Of a DNA stretch of 64,000 nt, positions 38,788 to 49,243 are shown piece by piece. This DNA comes from Glycomyces sp. TRM65418 (GTDB lineage: Bacteria; Actinomycetota; Actinomycetes; Mycobacteriales; Micromonosporaceae): the NCBI RefSeq assembly GCF_019710475.1, contig NZ_JAJFAX010000002.1, positions 583,044-647,043 on the forward strand, read 5' to 3'. The first letter of the stretch is position 1, and the number at the start of each line of letters is the position of its first letter. The notes under the pieces were generated by a model that did not search any database, was not told the DNA's origin, and was given only the letters and a program-made list of their open reading frames with translations. The position numbers and the translations under genes were made by a program.

Positions 38788-38831
38788 AACGGCACGGCCC
38801 CGCGATCGGATGACCGCGGGGCCGTGCCGTT
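38788..38831. terminator. Hairpin terminator between convergent genes
   Basis: A perfect 17-bp stem (38788-38804 with 38815-38831) with a 10-base loop, directly after the ppx stop and just before the stop of the minus-strand membrane-protein gene. Confidence 0.82.
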
Positions 38832-38837
38832 GCCTGC

Positions 38838-39524
38838 TCAGGCGTGCACGAGCTCGCGCGCCGGCGACTTGGCGGACGCCTTCCACAGCTCGGCCGCGAG
38901 CCACAGCGCCGCCACCGCCACGAGGGCGCCCCAGGCGATCCGGCCGGCCTGCGGCAGGAAGTACTGCGGCAGCATCGTCGCCAGCAGCACGGCGAGCGGC
39001 ACGCCGCTCCAGCGGTGGAGCGTGCCCGAGCGCCACACCGCGACCGCGGCGAGGACCGCGGCGACGGCGATGCCGGCCAGGCCGATCGTGAACACGGTCA
39101 CCGCGGTCGGGTCGAACCGGAACGCGTCGGCCACGTCGGTCAGCGCGGCGTCGCCGCCCTCCACCGCGCGTTCGCCGATCGCCTTGAGGCCGTAGACCTC
39201 CGCGCCGTAGTAGGAGATCGTCAGGGCCGATCCGATGTAGCCGACGGTGGTGGCGAGGAACGCGGTCTGCTCGTTGCGGGTGCCTTCGAGACAACCGCGG
39301 AGGGCCCCGTAACCGAGCGGGATCAGGATGAGGCCGACGATGGCGGCGAGGTGGGCGACCGCCCAGCCGGCGGTGGTCCAGGACTCGGCCCCTTCGAGGG
39401 TGGTCTGGTCGCGGCGGGGTGCGGCGGCCTCGTAGAGGAGGAAGAGGATGCCCGCGAGCGCGAAGGCGACGGCGCCCATGCGGGCGCGCGGATCGGGCGC
39501 GGCGGGGGAGAGGCTGGTGGACAT
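38838..39524 (-). CDS. Multi-pass membrane protein under TetR control
   Basis: A 228-residue protein with about six membrane helices (for example VAFALAGILFLLYEAA, WAVAHLAAIVGLILIPLGY, VTVFTIGLAGIAVAAVLAAVAV, IAWGALVAVAALWLAAELW). It resembles small DUF4386-like membrane proteins in size and layout, but I cannot assign it firmly. AAGGAG precedes the ATG at 39524. It diverges from a TetR gene with two matching palindromes between them, so it is probably repressed by that regulator. Confidence 0.75.
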   Translation of the reverse strand: MSTSLSPAAPDPRARMGAVAFALAGILFLLYEAAAPRRDQTTLEGAESWTTAGWAVAHLAAIVGLILIPLGYGALRGCLEGTRNEQTAFLATTVGYIGSALTISYYGAEVYGLKAIGERAVEGGDAALTDVADAFRFDPTAVTVFTIGLAGIAVAAVLAAVAVWRSGTLHRWSGVPLAVLLATMLPQYFLPQAGRIAWGALVAVAALWLAAELWKASAKSPARELVHA

Positions 39525-39556
39525 GGGTGCTCCTTGCGGTTTCACTGCTCACATTT

Positions 39557-39624
39557 GAGAGCACTGCTCTCTGATGAGAATGATGATCGCACACTGGACC
39601 GCCGAATGCAAGAGCGGTGCTCTC
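39557..39624. promoter_or_regulatory. Two TetR operators between divergent genes
   Basis: A perfect 15-base palindrome at 39557-39571 (arms GAGAGCA/TGCTCTC) and a near copy at 39610-39624 (AGAGCGGTGCTCTC core) lie 53 bp apart centre to centre, five helical turns. A -10 TAGACT at 39632-39637 follows and ends 6 bases before the tetR ATG. Confidence 0.75.
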
Positions 39625-39643
39625 GTTTCGGTAGACTCGCCTG

Positions 39644-40336
39644 ATGAACGCGCCGAGAACCGCCCGCGAACGCGCCCGCGCCGAGCTCACCGCCGAGATC
39701 CTCGCCGCCGCCCGCCGTCAACTCGGCGAGGTCGGCGCCGTCGGGCTCTCACTGCGCTCGGTGGCCCGCGAGCTCGGCATGGCCTCCTCGGCCGTCTACC
39801 GCTACTTCGCCAGCCGCGACGACCTCCTGACCGCCCTGCTCGTGGAGTCCTACAACGAGATCGGCGAGGCCGCCGAGCGCGCCGACGACCCGGACGCGGC
39901 TCCTGAGCGGCGCTGGCTCGCGGTCTGGCGCGGTGTGCGCGGCTGGGCCCTCGCCAACCGCCACGAGTACGCGCTCCTCTTCGGCACCCCGGTCCCCGGC
40001 TACGCCGCCCCGCACCTCACCGCCGAAGCCGCGGGCCGGATGCCGCTGACCCTGGCCCGCATCGTGGCCGACGCCAAGCGCGCCGGGACGCTCGCGCCGC
40101 CGCCCGGGCCCGCGTGCGACCCCGCGGCCGTCACCCCGGAGATGCTGGTCATATTGCAGGACATGGCCTTCGACGTCGAGGAGACCGCCCGGCTCGTCCT
40201 CGCCTGGAACCGCCTCGTCGCCATCCTGGGCTATGAGCTCCACGGCCACCTGGTGAACATCACCGCCGACGATGCGGCGTTCTTCGACTACACCGCCCGC
40301 ACCGAGGGCGCGTTCAACGGCCTGGCCTTCGACTGA
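39644..40336 (+). CDS. TetR/AcrR-family transcriptional repressor
   Basis: A 230-residue regulator. The N-terminal HTH reads LTAEILAAARRQLGEVG, LSLRSVARELGMASSAVYRYF and ASRDDLLTALL (about 16-67). The C-terminal helical domain is of the WHG type (ANRHEYALLFGTPVPGY, WNRLVAILGYELHGH). The leaderless-looking ATG is 6 bases after TAGACT. The paired palindromes imply autorepression and control of the divergent membrane protein. It is unrelated in operator sequence to the TetR at 2086. Confidence 0.88.
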   Translation: MNAPRTARERARAELTAEILAAARRQLGEVGAVGLSLRSVARELGMASSAVYRYFASRDDLLTALLVESYNEIGEAAERADDPDAAPERRWLAVWRGVRGWALANRHEYALLFGTPVPGYAAPHLTAEAAGRMPLTLARIVADAKRAGTLAPPPGPACDPAAVTPEMLVILQDMAFDVEETARLVLAWNRLVAILGYELHGHLVNITADDAAFFDYTARTEGAFNGLAFD

Positions 40337-40455
40337 ATCGGTCGCACGACGGCGCCGGCCGAAAAATCGAGCCGAATGGCACGATTCGGGGATATAGGAA
40401 GGGGGTCCTCAGACGTGTGCAGAGTGAAGACCAACATCCGACGAAAGAGGATCCC

Positions 40456-40932
40456 ATGCACCGCAAACTGCTCGTCACCGTCGCCGTCGCCGTCGCCGGC
40501 CTCACGGCCTGCGGAGGAGGGGAGGCCGACGACACGCCCGGCAGCGGCGCCGACCCCGCCACCGCGACCTCCGAAAGCACCGCCGAAGCCACCACCGTGA
40601 CGACCGCCGAAGGCGACCAGGCCACCGACACCGACCCGCGCCTGCAGGTCCTGGTCGGCACCTGGGAAGCCGACCCCGAGGAGGTCGGCCCGCACGGCTC
40701 GACCCTCACCGTGGAGGAGGACGGCACCGCGACCCTGCTCTCGTTCGCGAACCAGCAGGGCGCTTACGAGGGCGAGATCGTCCTCGGGGACCAGGAGGCC
40801 CACCGCTTCGAAGGCGTCGTCGCCGAAGCCGACGACGAGATCACCGTCGAGCTGACCTACGACGCCGAAGCGGACACGCTCACGCTCGACTACCCCGGCG
40901 ACGGCGGCGCCTACGTCCACACCCGCGCCTGA
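40456..40932 (+). CDS. Lipoprotein of unknown function
   Basis: A 158-residue exported lipoprotein. Signal LLVTVAVAVAGLTACGG with the lipobox Cys at about 19, a 45-residue Thr/Ala/Ser-rich spacer, and a C-terminal beta-rich domain (about 66-158, LVGTWEADPEEVG, TLTVEEDGTATL) that resembles a small lipocalin-like or copper-resistance-like barrel, though not assignable. AGAGGA precedes the ATG. Confidence 0.75.
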   Translation: MHRKLLVTVAVAVAGLTACGGGEADDTPGSGADPATATSESTAEATTVTTAEGDQATDTDPRLQVLVGTWEADPEEVGPHGSTLTVEEDGTATLLSFANQQGAYEGEIVLGDQEAHRFEGVVAEADDEITVELTYDAEADTLTLDYPGDGGAYVHTRA

Positions 40933-40948
40933 TCCGCTCGGCTCCCGT

Positions 40949-40988
40949 GGCGCCGGCCCTGTGCGCTCAGCCGCGCAGGGCCAGCGCC
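40949..40988. terminator. Hairpin between convergent lipoprotein and PP2C genes
   Basis: A 13-bp stem with one mismatch (40949-40961 with 40976-40988) and a 14-base loop; it overlaps the last codons of the PP2C gene. Confidence 0.5.
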
Positions 40989-41776
40989 ACCACGATCGCC
41001 GCGATCACGAGCACCACGCCGATCGCGGCGACCACCCACGGCCAGCGCTTGAGCGGCTTGTGCTCGGCGACGTCGCCCACGACCACGGTGACGTTGTCCG
41101 GGCCGCCGCCCTCCAGCGCCAGGCGCACGAGCTCGTCGGCCGCGGCCTGCGGATCGGTGAAGTCGCGCAGCACGTTCTCGATGGCCGCGTCGTCCACCAC
41201 GTCGCTGAGCCCGTCCGAGCACAGCATGTACCGGTCGCCGACCTGCGCGGGCCGGGTCTCGAAGTGCGCGGGGGCGGGGTTGGCCTGGAGCACGCGCGTG
41301 ACCACCGACTTGTACGGGTGGTCCTGCGCCTCGGCGGGGGTGATCGCGCCCTCGTCGACGAGGTGCTGGACGTACGAGTCGTCCACGGTCACCTGCACGA
41401 AGTCCTCGCCGCGGAGCTGGTACGCCCGCGAGTCGCCGATGTGGACGATGTCCACCGCGTCGTCGCCGAGCCACAGGCCCGTCAGCGTCGTCGCCATGCC
41501 CTCGGACTCGGGATTCTCGGCCACCGCCGCGCGGATCCGGTCGCGCGCGGCGTCGACCACCGCGCCCAGCTCGGACTGGGCCTCCACGGGCGAGCGGCGG
41601 GCCAGCCGCGTCACCTCGGCGATGGTCACCCCGCTGGCGACCTCGCCGGCGGCCGCGCCGCCCACGCCGTCGGCGACCGCGAGCAGCCGCCGCGACGCGA
41701 GATGGGAGTCCTCATTGAGATCGCGGACTTTGCCCACGTCGGTGGCGGCGCCATAGCGCCAACGCAATTCGGTCAC
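40967..41776 (-). CDS. PP2C-family Ser/Thr phosphatase
   Basis: A 269-residue metal-dependent phosphatase. Motifs include DVGKVRDLNEDS, AVADGVGG, VHIGDSRAYQLRG, MLCSDGLSDVV and GGPDNVTVVV, with the metal-binding Asp residues in place. A C-terminal membrane helix (WVVAAIGVVLVIAAIVVALAL) tethers it with the catalytic domain inside the cell. GTG start at 41776. It is divergent from a transmembrane Ser/Thr kinase and is the likely antagonist of its signalling, as in Pkn/Stp pairs. Confidence 0.92.
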   Translation of the reverse strand: MTELRWRYGAATDVGKVRDLNEDSHLASRRLLAVADGVGGAAAGEVASGVTIAEVTRLARRSPVEAQSELGAVVDAARDRIRAAVAENPESEGMATTLTGLWLGDDAVDIVHIGDSRAYQLRGEDFVQVTVDDSYVQHLVDEGAITPAEAQDHPYKSVVTRVLQANPAPAHFETRPAQVGDRYMLCSDGLSDVVDDAAIENVLRDFTDPQAAADELVRLALEGGGPDNVTVVVGDVAEHKPLKRWPWVVAAIGVVLVIAAIVVALALRG

Positions 41777-42037
41777 AGGCGATCACCACTGATTCGGCAC
41801 CGGGATTCGGCTATCTGTTCAAAGCTTGGCCGTTCGAGGGACATGGGCGCAAGTGTAGTGTCCCGCCACTCACAGCATGCGACCGTTGATCCCGGTGCGC
41901 CCGGCCTGGACCGAACCGGGCTGTATCCCCCGTTCGTGCCAGCCTGTCATCCCCGGTCTGAGCTGCGACGACACCGGCCTTACAGTGGATCCTGCCAGCT
42001 CGCGCGCCCTCGCCCAACACTCACTTCGGGAGCATCC

Positions 42038-43390
42038 ATGCAGACGGTTCTCGCCGATCGGTACGTCTTGGAGCAGGAGATCGCGCGCGGCGCGGTCGGG
42101 GTCGTGTGGCGCGCCTTCGACCGGATCGCCGGCGACCGGGTGGCCGTCAAGGTCCTCCGGCCCGAGCTGCGCGGCGAGAAGGAGATCTTCGAGTCCTTCA
42201 GCGCCGAGGCCGAGATCCTGCGCACCATCGACCACCCGGGCGTCGTCTCCGTGAAGGACTTCATCGTCACCGGCGCGGTCTGCGCGGTGGTCCTGGAGTT
42301 CATCGAAGGACTCGACCTGCGCGAGCACCTGCGCCTCCACGGGCCCCTCGCCCCCGCCGAGGCCGCGCGCCGCTGCGCGAGCGCCGCCGAGACCCTCGCC
42401 GCGATCCACCGCGCCGGCTACCGGCACGGCGACGTCAAACCCGGCAACCTCATGCTCGCCGGCCCCGAGGGCCTCAAGTTCATCGACTTCGGCATCGCCC
42501 GCGCCGCCGCCTCCAAGACCGCGCCCTCCCACGGCACCCCCGAGTACATCGCCCCCGAGGTCGCCGCCGGCGACTCGGTGAGCCTCGGCGTCGACAACTA
42601 CGCCCTCGGACTGGTCCTCTACGAGGCCCTCACCGCCCACAGCGCCTACCGCGGCGGTTCGATCACCGAAGTGGTCGACCGCCACCTCACGAAGATCCCG
42701 GTCAAGCCCTCCACCGTCGACGCGCGGCTGTGGGCCGTCGTGGAGCGGCTCCTCGCCCTCGACCCGAGCGCCCGCGGCGACCTCGACGCCGTCGCGGCCG
42801 AACTCCGGCGCCTCGCCCCGGACCTCGCGACCCGGCCGACCGCGCCGATCGAACCCGAACTGCGCGACCGCGGGGCCGCCGCCGCGTCCGCCTACGAGCC
42901 CGTCACCCCCCACGCGGCCGAGGTCGACCAAGGCGCCCTCGGCACGCTCCTCACCGCCCGGTCCGAAGGCGACGCACGCGCCGAGGCGGACGGCCCCGAC
43001 TCCGACGCCCGTTTCCGCCGCGGCCTCCTCCTGGTCGGCCTCGCGGGCTTCGCCGTGCTCGCCGCGGCCTTCTGGGCCGTCATGACCTTCTCCGGCGCCG
43101 ACGTCCCGAATGAGGACGATGTGGCCGATCCGTCCGAAGCGGCCACCACGGTCGTCGCCACGGCGGACGAGAGCGCCGCCGAGCCAACGGAACCGACCCC
43201 CGAAGCGAGTCCCACGCCCGGCGAGCCGACCACCGCTCCGGAAGGGCCGGAGGTGGAAAGCGACGCCCCTGGCCAGGAAACTGCTGATATGTCCGAATCG
43301 GAAACCGGCGACGGCGGCTCCACTGAGGGCGGTTCGGGTGACGAGTTGCCCGGATCGGATCTCATCGGATCGCCCATGCCCGACAACTGA
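42038..43390 (+). CDS. Transmembrane Ser/Thr protein kinase
   Basis: A 450-residue kinase. Gly-rich loop IARGAVGVVWRAFD, ATP Lys in VAVKVLRPE, catalytic loop YRHGDVKPGNL (Gly replaces the Arg of HRD), DFGIAR and YIAPEV lie within residues 8-265. After a linker, a membrane helix (LLLVGLAGFAVLAAAFWAVMTF, about 330-351) leads to a 100-residue external tail rich in Glu, Thr, Ser and Pro without a folded sensor. The ATG has CGGGAG upstream. It is divergent from the PP2C phosphatase gene. Confidence 0.9.
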   Translation: MQTVLADRYVLEQEIARGAVGVVWRAFDRIAGDRVAVKVLRPELRGEKEIFESFSAEAEILRTIDHPGVVSVKDFIVTGAVCAVVLEFIEGLDLREHLRLHGPLAPAEAARRCASAAETLAAIHRAGYRHGDVKPGNLMLAGPEGLKFIDFGIARAAASKTAPSHGTPEYIAPEVAAGDSVSLGVDNYALGLVLYEALTAHSAYRGGSITEVVDRHLTKIPVKPSTVDARLWAVVERLLALDPSARGDLDAVAAELRRLAPDLATRPTAPIEPELRDRGAAAASAYEPVTPHAAEVDQGALGTLLTARSEGDARAEADGPDSDARFRRGLLLVGLAGFAVLAAAFWAVMTFSGADVPNEDDVADPSEAATTVVATADESAAEPTEPTPEASPTPGEPTTAPEGPEVESDAPGQETADMSESETGDGGSTEGGSGDELPGSDLIGSPMPDN

Positions 43391-43641
43391 TATCAACCGC
43401 GACAGTCGATAATGATCCGTGACCGCCGAGCGACGCCACGTCATCGCGAACAGCGAGGCGATCGGGATCACACGTTTGAAATTCTCTGAACACGCGTTGC
43501 AATCCCGAAGCAGCGCTCATGCGATCCACAAGGCCGACACCGAGATCCGTCCCCCCTTCCCATCAGCCATCGGCAAGGGTCTATCGACACATTGGAGCTG
43601 TCCACTTGTCATGAGGGCCTCCACATGGCATCCTGTCGGGC

Positions 43642-44145
43642 ATGGCAGGAAAAGAACTCAACGCAACCTCAGCAGCATTGCTGGGCTTGCTGCACGAAGG
43701 ACCGATGACCGGCGGACAACTCATGGCGGAGGCGACCCGTCGCCTCGGTCCGTACTGGACCATGACGCGCTCGCAGGTTTACCGTGAACTCCCCGCGCTG
43801 GCCGAGGCGGGCCTCGTCCGCGTGGGGAAGCCGGGGCCCCGCGCCTCGGTGCCCTACACCATCAGCGCCAACGGCAAGCGGGCGTTCACCCGCTGGCTCA
43901 ACGAGCCGGCCCGGATCGGCCAGCTGCGCGACCCGGTCGCGCTGCGCACGGCGTTCCTCGACTACCTGTCGAAGGACACCGCCGACGAGATGTTCGCCGA
44001 CGCGACGGAGCAGCACCAGGAGGCCTTGGCAGAGGCCCGTGCCGCCGCGAAGGACTACGCGGACGAGGACCCGAACGCGGCCATCGCGATGGAATTCGCG
44101 ATCGGCTACCACCGCTCGGCGCTCAGCTGGCTGAAGAAGCGATAG
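43642..44145 (+). CDS. PadR-family transcriptional regulator
   Basis: A 167-residue winged-helix regulator: ATSAALLGLLHEGPMTGGQLMAE, then YWTMTRSQVYRELPALAEAGLV and the wing PYTISANGKRAF, followed by the C-terminal dimerisation helices (HQEALAEARAAAKDY) of the Vir-type PadR group. No divergent target is next to it; the 250 bp upstream hold no other gene. It has its own terminator. Confidence 0.88.
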   Translation: MAGKELNATSAALLGLLHEGPMTGGQLMAEATRRLGPYWTMTRSQVYRELPALAEAGLVRVGKPGPRASVPYTISANGKRAFTRWLNEPARIGQLRDPVALRTAFLDYLSKDTADEMFADATEQHQEALAEARAAAKDYADEDPNAAIAMEFAIGYHRSALSWLKKR

Positions 44146-44186
44146 GAACGACGCCGGGGCCCTGAACCGGCGAACGACGATCAAGC

Positions 44187-44230
44187 ACGAAACGGGACGC
44201 AGCCCCCTCGGGGGCAGCGTCCCGTTTCGT
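44187..44230 (+). terminator. padR terminator
   Basis: A perfect 14-bp outer stem (44187-44200 with 44217-44230) and a 5-bp inner stem (44202-44206 with 44211-44215), followed by ATGAGCC. It sits just upstream of the prfB promoter. Confidence 0.8.
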
Positions 44231-44263
44231 ATGAGCCCGAATACAGGCGTACCCTGATCTGTT

Positions 44264-45379
<1,116 letters not shown>

Positions 45380-45658
45380 CCGTCCGCGCCCGGTGCGGTC
45401 CGGGGCCCGCGCCGCCGCGCCCGCAGAGTCCGCTTCGGACGGAGCCGGGCCGCCGGCGCGAGCCCGCTCCGTGGCCGTTCCGTGACCCTTCGGGGCCCGC
45501 GGATGGGCCGCCTGACCATGCGGGCTTCCACCGTTCGGGCGAAATCGAGTCGTGACCCTTTCGCGCACGTGACGTATGGGGCCGAAACAGCGGAATATGC
45601 CACGCTTGTACTGGAGCCGCCCGACCGGCTCCGGACTTCGGCGGTTAGACTCCGCCTC

Positions 45659-46339
45659 GTGATTCAGCTTGAGGGTGTAACCAAGCACTACCCCCGGTCG
45701 AACCGCCCGTCGGTGGAGGACGTGAACGTTTTCATCGACAAGGGGGAGTTCGTCTTCTTCATCGGCCCGACCGGCGCGGGGAAGTCCACGATGATCAAGC
45801 TCCTGCTGCGCGAAGAGGTCCCGGACAAGGGCACGATCACCGTCGGGGAGACCGACGTGACCAAGCTCCGGCGCTGGAAGGTCCCGGCCTACCGGCGCAG
45901 CATCGGCTGCGTGTTCCAGGACTTCCGGCTGCTGCCGAACCGCACGGCCGCCGAGAACGTCGCGTTCGCGCTCGAGGTCATCGGCAAGCCCCGTTCGGTC
46001 GCCCGCCGCGTCGTCCCCGAGGTCCTCGAACTGGTGGGCCTGGGCGGCAAGGAGCACCGCTACCCGCACGAGCTGTCCGGCGGCGAGCAGCAGCGCGTGG
46101 CCGTGGCCCGCGCGTTCGTCAACCGGCCGCTGCTGCTGCTGGCCGACGAGCCCACCGGTAACCTCGACCCCGACACCTCGATCGAGATCATGCGGCTCCT
46201 CGACCGCATCAGCCGGACCGGCACCACCATCCTGATGGTCACCCACGACTCCAACATCGTGAACCAGATGCGCCGTCGCGTCATCGAGATCGAGAACGGC
46301 CAGATCGTCCGCGACCAGGCTCGCGGCGTCTACGGCTAA
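45659..46339 (+). CDS. ftsE: Cell-division ABC ATPase FtsE
   Basis: A 226-residue ABC ATPase of the divisome. Walker [10 protein letters not shown] (34-42), Q-loop FQDFRLLPN, signature [14 protein letters not shown], Walker [13 protein letters not shown] and switch His MVTHD are all present. With FtsX it activates periplasmic peptidoglycan hydrolases. The GTG at 45659 lies 7 bases after TAGACT (45646-45651), so it is probably leaderless. FtsX begins 22 bp downstream. Confidence 0.95.
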   Translation: MIQLEGVTKHYPRSNRPSVEDVNVFIDKGEFVFFIGPTGAGKSTMIKLLLREEVPDKGTITVGETDVTKLRRWKVPAYRRSIGCVFQDFRLLPNRTAAENVAFALEVIGKPRSVARRVVPEVLELVGLGGKEHRYPHELSGGEQQRVAVARAFVNRPLLLLADEPTGNLDPDTSIEIMRLLDRISRTGTTILMVTHDSNIVNQMRRRVIEIENGQIVRDQARGVYG

Positions 46340-46361
46340 GCGGAAGGCAGATTCAGAGCAC

Positions 46362-47237
46362 ATGCGCGCGAAGTACGTGATGTCCGAGGTCTTCCTCGGA
46401 CTGTGGCGCAACATCTCCATGACCGTCGCCATGATCATCACCATGGCCGTCTCGCTGACGATGCTCGGCGCGGGCCTGCTGCTGTACAACCAGGTCGACG
46501 TGATCGAGGAGTACTACCAGACCAACCTCGAAGTCGTGGTCTACATGCAGCGCGACGTCACCGAGGAGGTCAGCGAGAAGATCGGCGAGGAACTCAGGGC
46601 CAGTCCGTATGTGAAGCAGGCCCAGTACGAGTCCCAGGAAGAGGCCTACGAGCGCTTCCAGGAGACCTTCGCCGAGACCAAGGACCTCGTCGACTCGGTC
46701 GACCCCGAGGTCCTGCCGTCCGCGTGGCGCGTCGAGATGCACGACATCAACGACGCCGACCAGCTCATCGCGGACTTCGCCGAGCGCGAAGGCGTCTACC
46801 AGGTGACCAACCAGCGCGACATCCTCCAGGAGGTCTTCGACATCCTCGGCGGCGCGCAGCGCCTCACCCTGGTCGTCGCCCTCGTGCAGGGCGTGGCCGC
46901 GCTCATGCTGGTCGCCAACACGATCCAGGTCGCCGCGTACTCGCGGCGCCGCGAGGTCGCCATCATGAAACTGGTCGGCGCCCCGAACTGGTTCGTGCAG
47001 GCCCCGTTCGTGCTCGAGGCGGTCTTCGCCGGCGTCATCGGCTCGATCTTCGCCTTCGCGACGCTCATCGCCGCGAAGTTCCTCGTCATCGACGGGCAGT
47101 TCTCGAACCTGTTCAGTCTGATGCCGCCGATCACCATGCAGTCGATTCTGATCCTGCTGCCGATCCTCACCGGGATCTCGGCCGTGATCAGCGCGATCAC
47201 CGCGTGGATCACCCTGAGATTCAACATCAAGGTCTGA
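46362..47237 (+). CDS. ftsX: Cell-division permease-like protein FtsX
   Basis: A 291-residue membrane partner of FtsE. An N-terminal helix (ISMTVAMIITMAVSLTMLGAGLLLY) precedes an external loop of about 110 residues (45-155), then three C-terminal helices around 165-190, 215-238 and 260-285. The external loop in actinobacteria contacts a hydrolase such as RipC; the next gene is a coiled-coil M23 peptidase, which fits that role. Confidence 0.94.
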   Translation: MRAKYVMSEVFLGLWRNISMTVAMIITMAVSLTMLGAGLLLYNQVDVIEEYYQTNLEVVVYMQRDVTEEVSEKIGEELRASPYVKQAQYESQEEAYERFQETFAETKDLVDSVDPEVLPSAWRVEMHDINDADQLIADFAEREGVYQVTNQRDILQEVFDILGGAQRLTLVVALVQGVAALMLVANTIQVAAYSRRREVAIMKLVGAPNWFVQAPFVLEAVFAGVIGSIFAFATLIAAKFLVIDGQFSNLFSLMPPITMQSILILLPILTGISAVISAITAWITLRFNIKV

Positions 47238-47242
47238 TCCTC

Positions 47243-47268
47243 ACGTTCGGGGGAGATACCCCGAATGT
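47243..47268 (+). terminator. Hairpin after ftsX
   Basis: A 10-bp stem with one wobble pair (47243-47252 with 47259-47268) and a 6-base loop. Together with a -10 TACATT at 47293-47298 it suggests the peptidase gene has its own transcript. Confidence 0.55.
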
Positions 47269-47306
47269 CCTGAACGTCCGTCGCACTTGGACTACATTCA
47301 GGCCCC

Positions 47307-48530
47307 ATGAGGCGAATCGGATGGCTGCTCGCGGCCCTGCTCCTGGCAGGGACCGCGAGCAGTCCCGCGCTCGGGGTCACGCAGTCCGAGCTCGACGCCG
47401 TGGAGCGCGAGAAGGCCGAGATGGCCGCCGAACTGGAGAACGCCTCCGAAGAGGTCCGCGCGGCGGGCCAGGTCCTCGCCGAGACCGCCTCCCGGCTTCC
47501 CGGAGCCGAGCACGCCGTGGACGTCGCCGAAGGCCGGGTCGCCGCCGCCGAGGCCGAAGCGGCCCAAGCCCAACGCGAGGCCGACGCCGCCCGCGAGGCG
47601 CTCGCGGCCGCCGAAGCCGAGTACGAGGCCGCGGCCGAAGCGGTCGAGGCCGCCCGCGAGGCCCGCGCCTCCCTCTTCGCCGCGACCGCCCGCGGGGTCG
47701 AACTGCTCACCGTGGACGCCATCATCGCCTCGGGGGACCCGCAGACCGCCGTCGACGGCATGACGTATCTCGAGTTCATGATGGAGGGCAAGAACCTCGC
47801 CGTCGAGGAGGTCACCCTCGCCCGGCGCGAGGCCTCCAACGCCGAGAACGCCGCTTCCGTCGCCGAAGCCGAAGCCGAAGCCGCCGAAGCCGCCGCCGAG
47901 GAGGCGCTCGCGGCGGCCGAGACCCGCTTCGCCGAGGCGCAGGCCGCGAAGCTCGCCGTCGAGGAGCTGGTGGACCAGCGCGAGGCGGCCCTCGCGGTCG
48001 CCGAGGACGCCGAGGACGAGGCCCAGGCCGCGTACGACGAGCTCGAAGCCGAGTCCGCGCGCCTCGCCGACGCGCTGCGCCAGGCCGACGACGACGCGGG
48101 TTCCTCGGGCGGCGGTTCCTCCTCCGGCGGCGGCGGTTTCGTGGTGCCGGTGGACGGCTGGAAGTCCTCCGACTACGGCTGGCGGCGCCACCCGATCTAC
48201 GGCACGAACCGCTTCCACGGCGGCACCGACTTCGCCGCCGGCACGGGCGCGGCGATCCACGCCGCCGACTCCGGCAAGGTGGTCTACGCCGGATGGAACG
48301 CCGGGTACGGCCAGCTGACCTGCATCAGCCACGGCGGGGGCGTGACGACCTGCTACGCGCACCAGTCGAGCATCCGGGTCTCCCACGGCGAGCACGTCGA
48401 CCGCGACGAGACGATCGGCGCGGTGGGCAGCACGGGCGCGAGCACGGGCCCGCACCTGCACTTCGAGGTCCGGGTCCACGGCGAACGGGTCGACCCCCTG
48501 GGCTACCTGCCGAGCTGTCTCTGCCGGTAA
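47307..48530 (+). CDS. Secreted coiled-coil M23 peptidoglycan hydrolase (EnvC/RipC-like)
   Basis: A 407-residue exported protein. After a signal peptide (about 1-23) come some 230 residues of Ala/Glu-rich coiled coil, a Ser/Gly linker, and a C-terminal LytM/M23 domain with HPIYGTNRFHGGTDF (metal His and Asp) and GPHLHFEVRVHG (HxH). Location after ftsEX implies activation by that complex during septum splitting. The ATG lies 8 bases after TACATT. Confidence 0.9.
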   Translation: MRRIGWLLAALLLAGTASSPALGVTQSELDAVEREKAEMAAELENASEEVRAAGQVLAETASRLPGAEHAVDVAEGRVAAAEAEAAQAQREADAAREALAAAEAEYEAAAEAVEAAREARASLFAATARGVELLTVDAIIASGDPQTAVDGMTYLEFMMEGKNLAVEEVTLARREASNAENAASVAEAEAEAAEAAAEEALAAAETRFAEAQAAKLAVEELVDQREAALAVAEDAEDEAQAAYDELEAESARLADALRQADDDAGSSGGGSSSGGGGFVVPVDGWKSSDYGWRRHPIYGTNRFHGGTDFAAGTGAAIHAADSGKVVYAGWNAGYGQLTCISHGGGVTTCYAHQSSIRVSHGEHVDRDETIGAVGSTGASTGPHLHFEVRVHGERVDPLGYLPSCLCR

Positions 48531-48597
48531 CCGCCGAGGGCGCTCGCGAAGTCAAATAGATGTCGCCATACGTTTGTTCGATCGTTAAGCTTGCTCC

Positions 48598-49104
48598 GTG
48601 TCCAAGAAGCAGCAGGAGAAGGTCAAGCACTCGGGTTCCGAGCGGTCGGTGGTGACCACCAACCGCAAGGCGCGGCACGACTACGAGATCCTGGACACCT
48701 ACGAGGCCGGCATGGTCCTGTCCGGGACGGAGGTCAAGGCACTGCGCCAGGGCCGGGGGAACATCGTCGACGCGTACGCCGAGATCCACAACGGCGAGGC
48801 CCGCGTCCACAACTTCCACATCCCCGAGTACGACTACGGGACGTGGACCAACCACCCGCCCCGGCGCATCCGCAAGCTCCTGCTGCACCGCGGTGAGATC
48901 GCCAAGCTCGAAGGCAAGCTCGACGAGGCCGGCCTGACGCTGGTCCCGCTGTCGGTGTACTTCCTGAACGGCTACGCCAAAATGGAGCTCGGGCTCGCCC
49001 GGGGCCGCAAGAACTACGACAAGCGCCAGGCCATCGCCAAGCGCGAGTCCGACCGCGAGATCGAGCGGGCCATGGGCCGCGCCGCCAAGCGCGGCGGCAG
49101 GTAG
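48598..49104 (+). CDS. smpB: SsrA-binding protein SmpB
   Basis: A 168-residue trans-translation factor. The oligonucleotide-binding barrel carries [32 protein letters not shown] and [10 protein letters not shown], and the C-terminal tail is basic ([18 protein letters not shown], then GRAAKRGG). It binds tmRNA, whose gene lies 139 bp downstream. The GTG at 48598 is 6 bases after TAAGCT (48586-48591), probably leaderless. Confidence 0.96.
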   Translation: MSKKQQEKVKHSGSERSVVTTNRKARHDYEILDTYEAGMVLSGTEVKALRQGRGNIVDAYAEIHNGEARVHNFHIPEYDYGTWTNHPPRRIRKLLLHRGEIAKLEGKLDEAGLTLVPLSVYFLNGYAKMELGLARGRKNYDKRQAIAKRESDREIERAMGRAAKRGGR

Positions 49105-49109
49105 CGGGC

Positions 49110-49136
49110 GGTCACACCCCCGGCAGGGGTGTGACC
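49110..49136 (+). terminator. smpB terminator
   Basis: A perfect 11-bp stem (49110-49120 with 49126-49136) with loop CGGCA, directly after the smpB stop. Confidence 0.78.
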
Positions 49137-49193
49137 CGGCGCGTCTCGCGGCGGCGGAGGAATATCCGATGGCGGCCGGCCGTTGGATTGGGA

Positions 49194-49199
49194 TAGAAT
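49194..49199 (+). promoter_or_regulatory. Probable ssrA -10 element
   Basis: TAGAAT lies 45 bases before the mature tmRNA 5' end. No good -35 is seen at the usual spacing. Confidence 0.45.
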
Positions 49200-49243
49200 T
49201 CCACAGCACAACTCAACAGGGGTGAATGACTCACTTCAACCAA

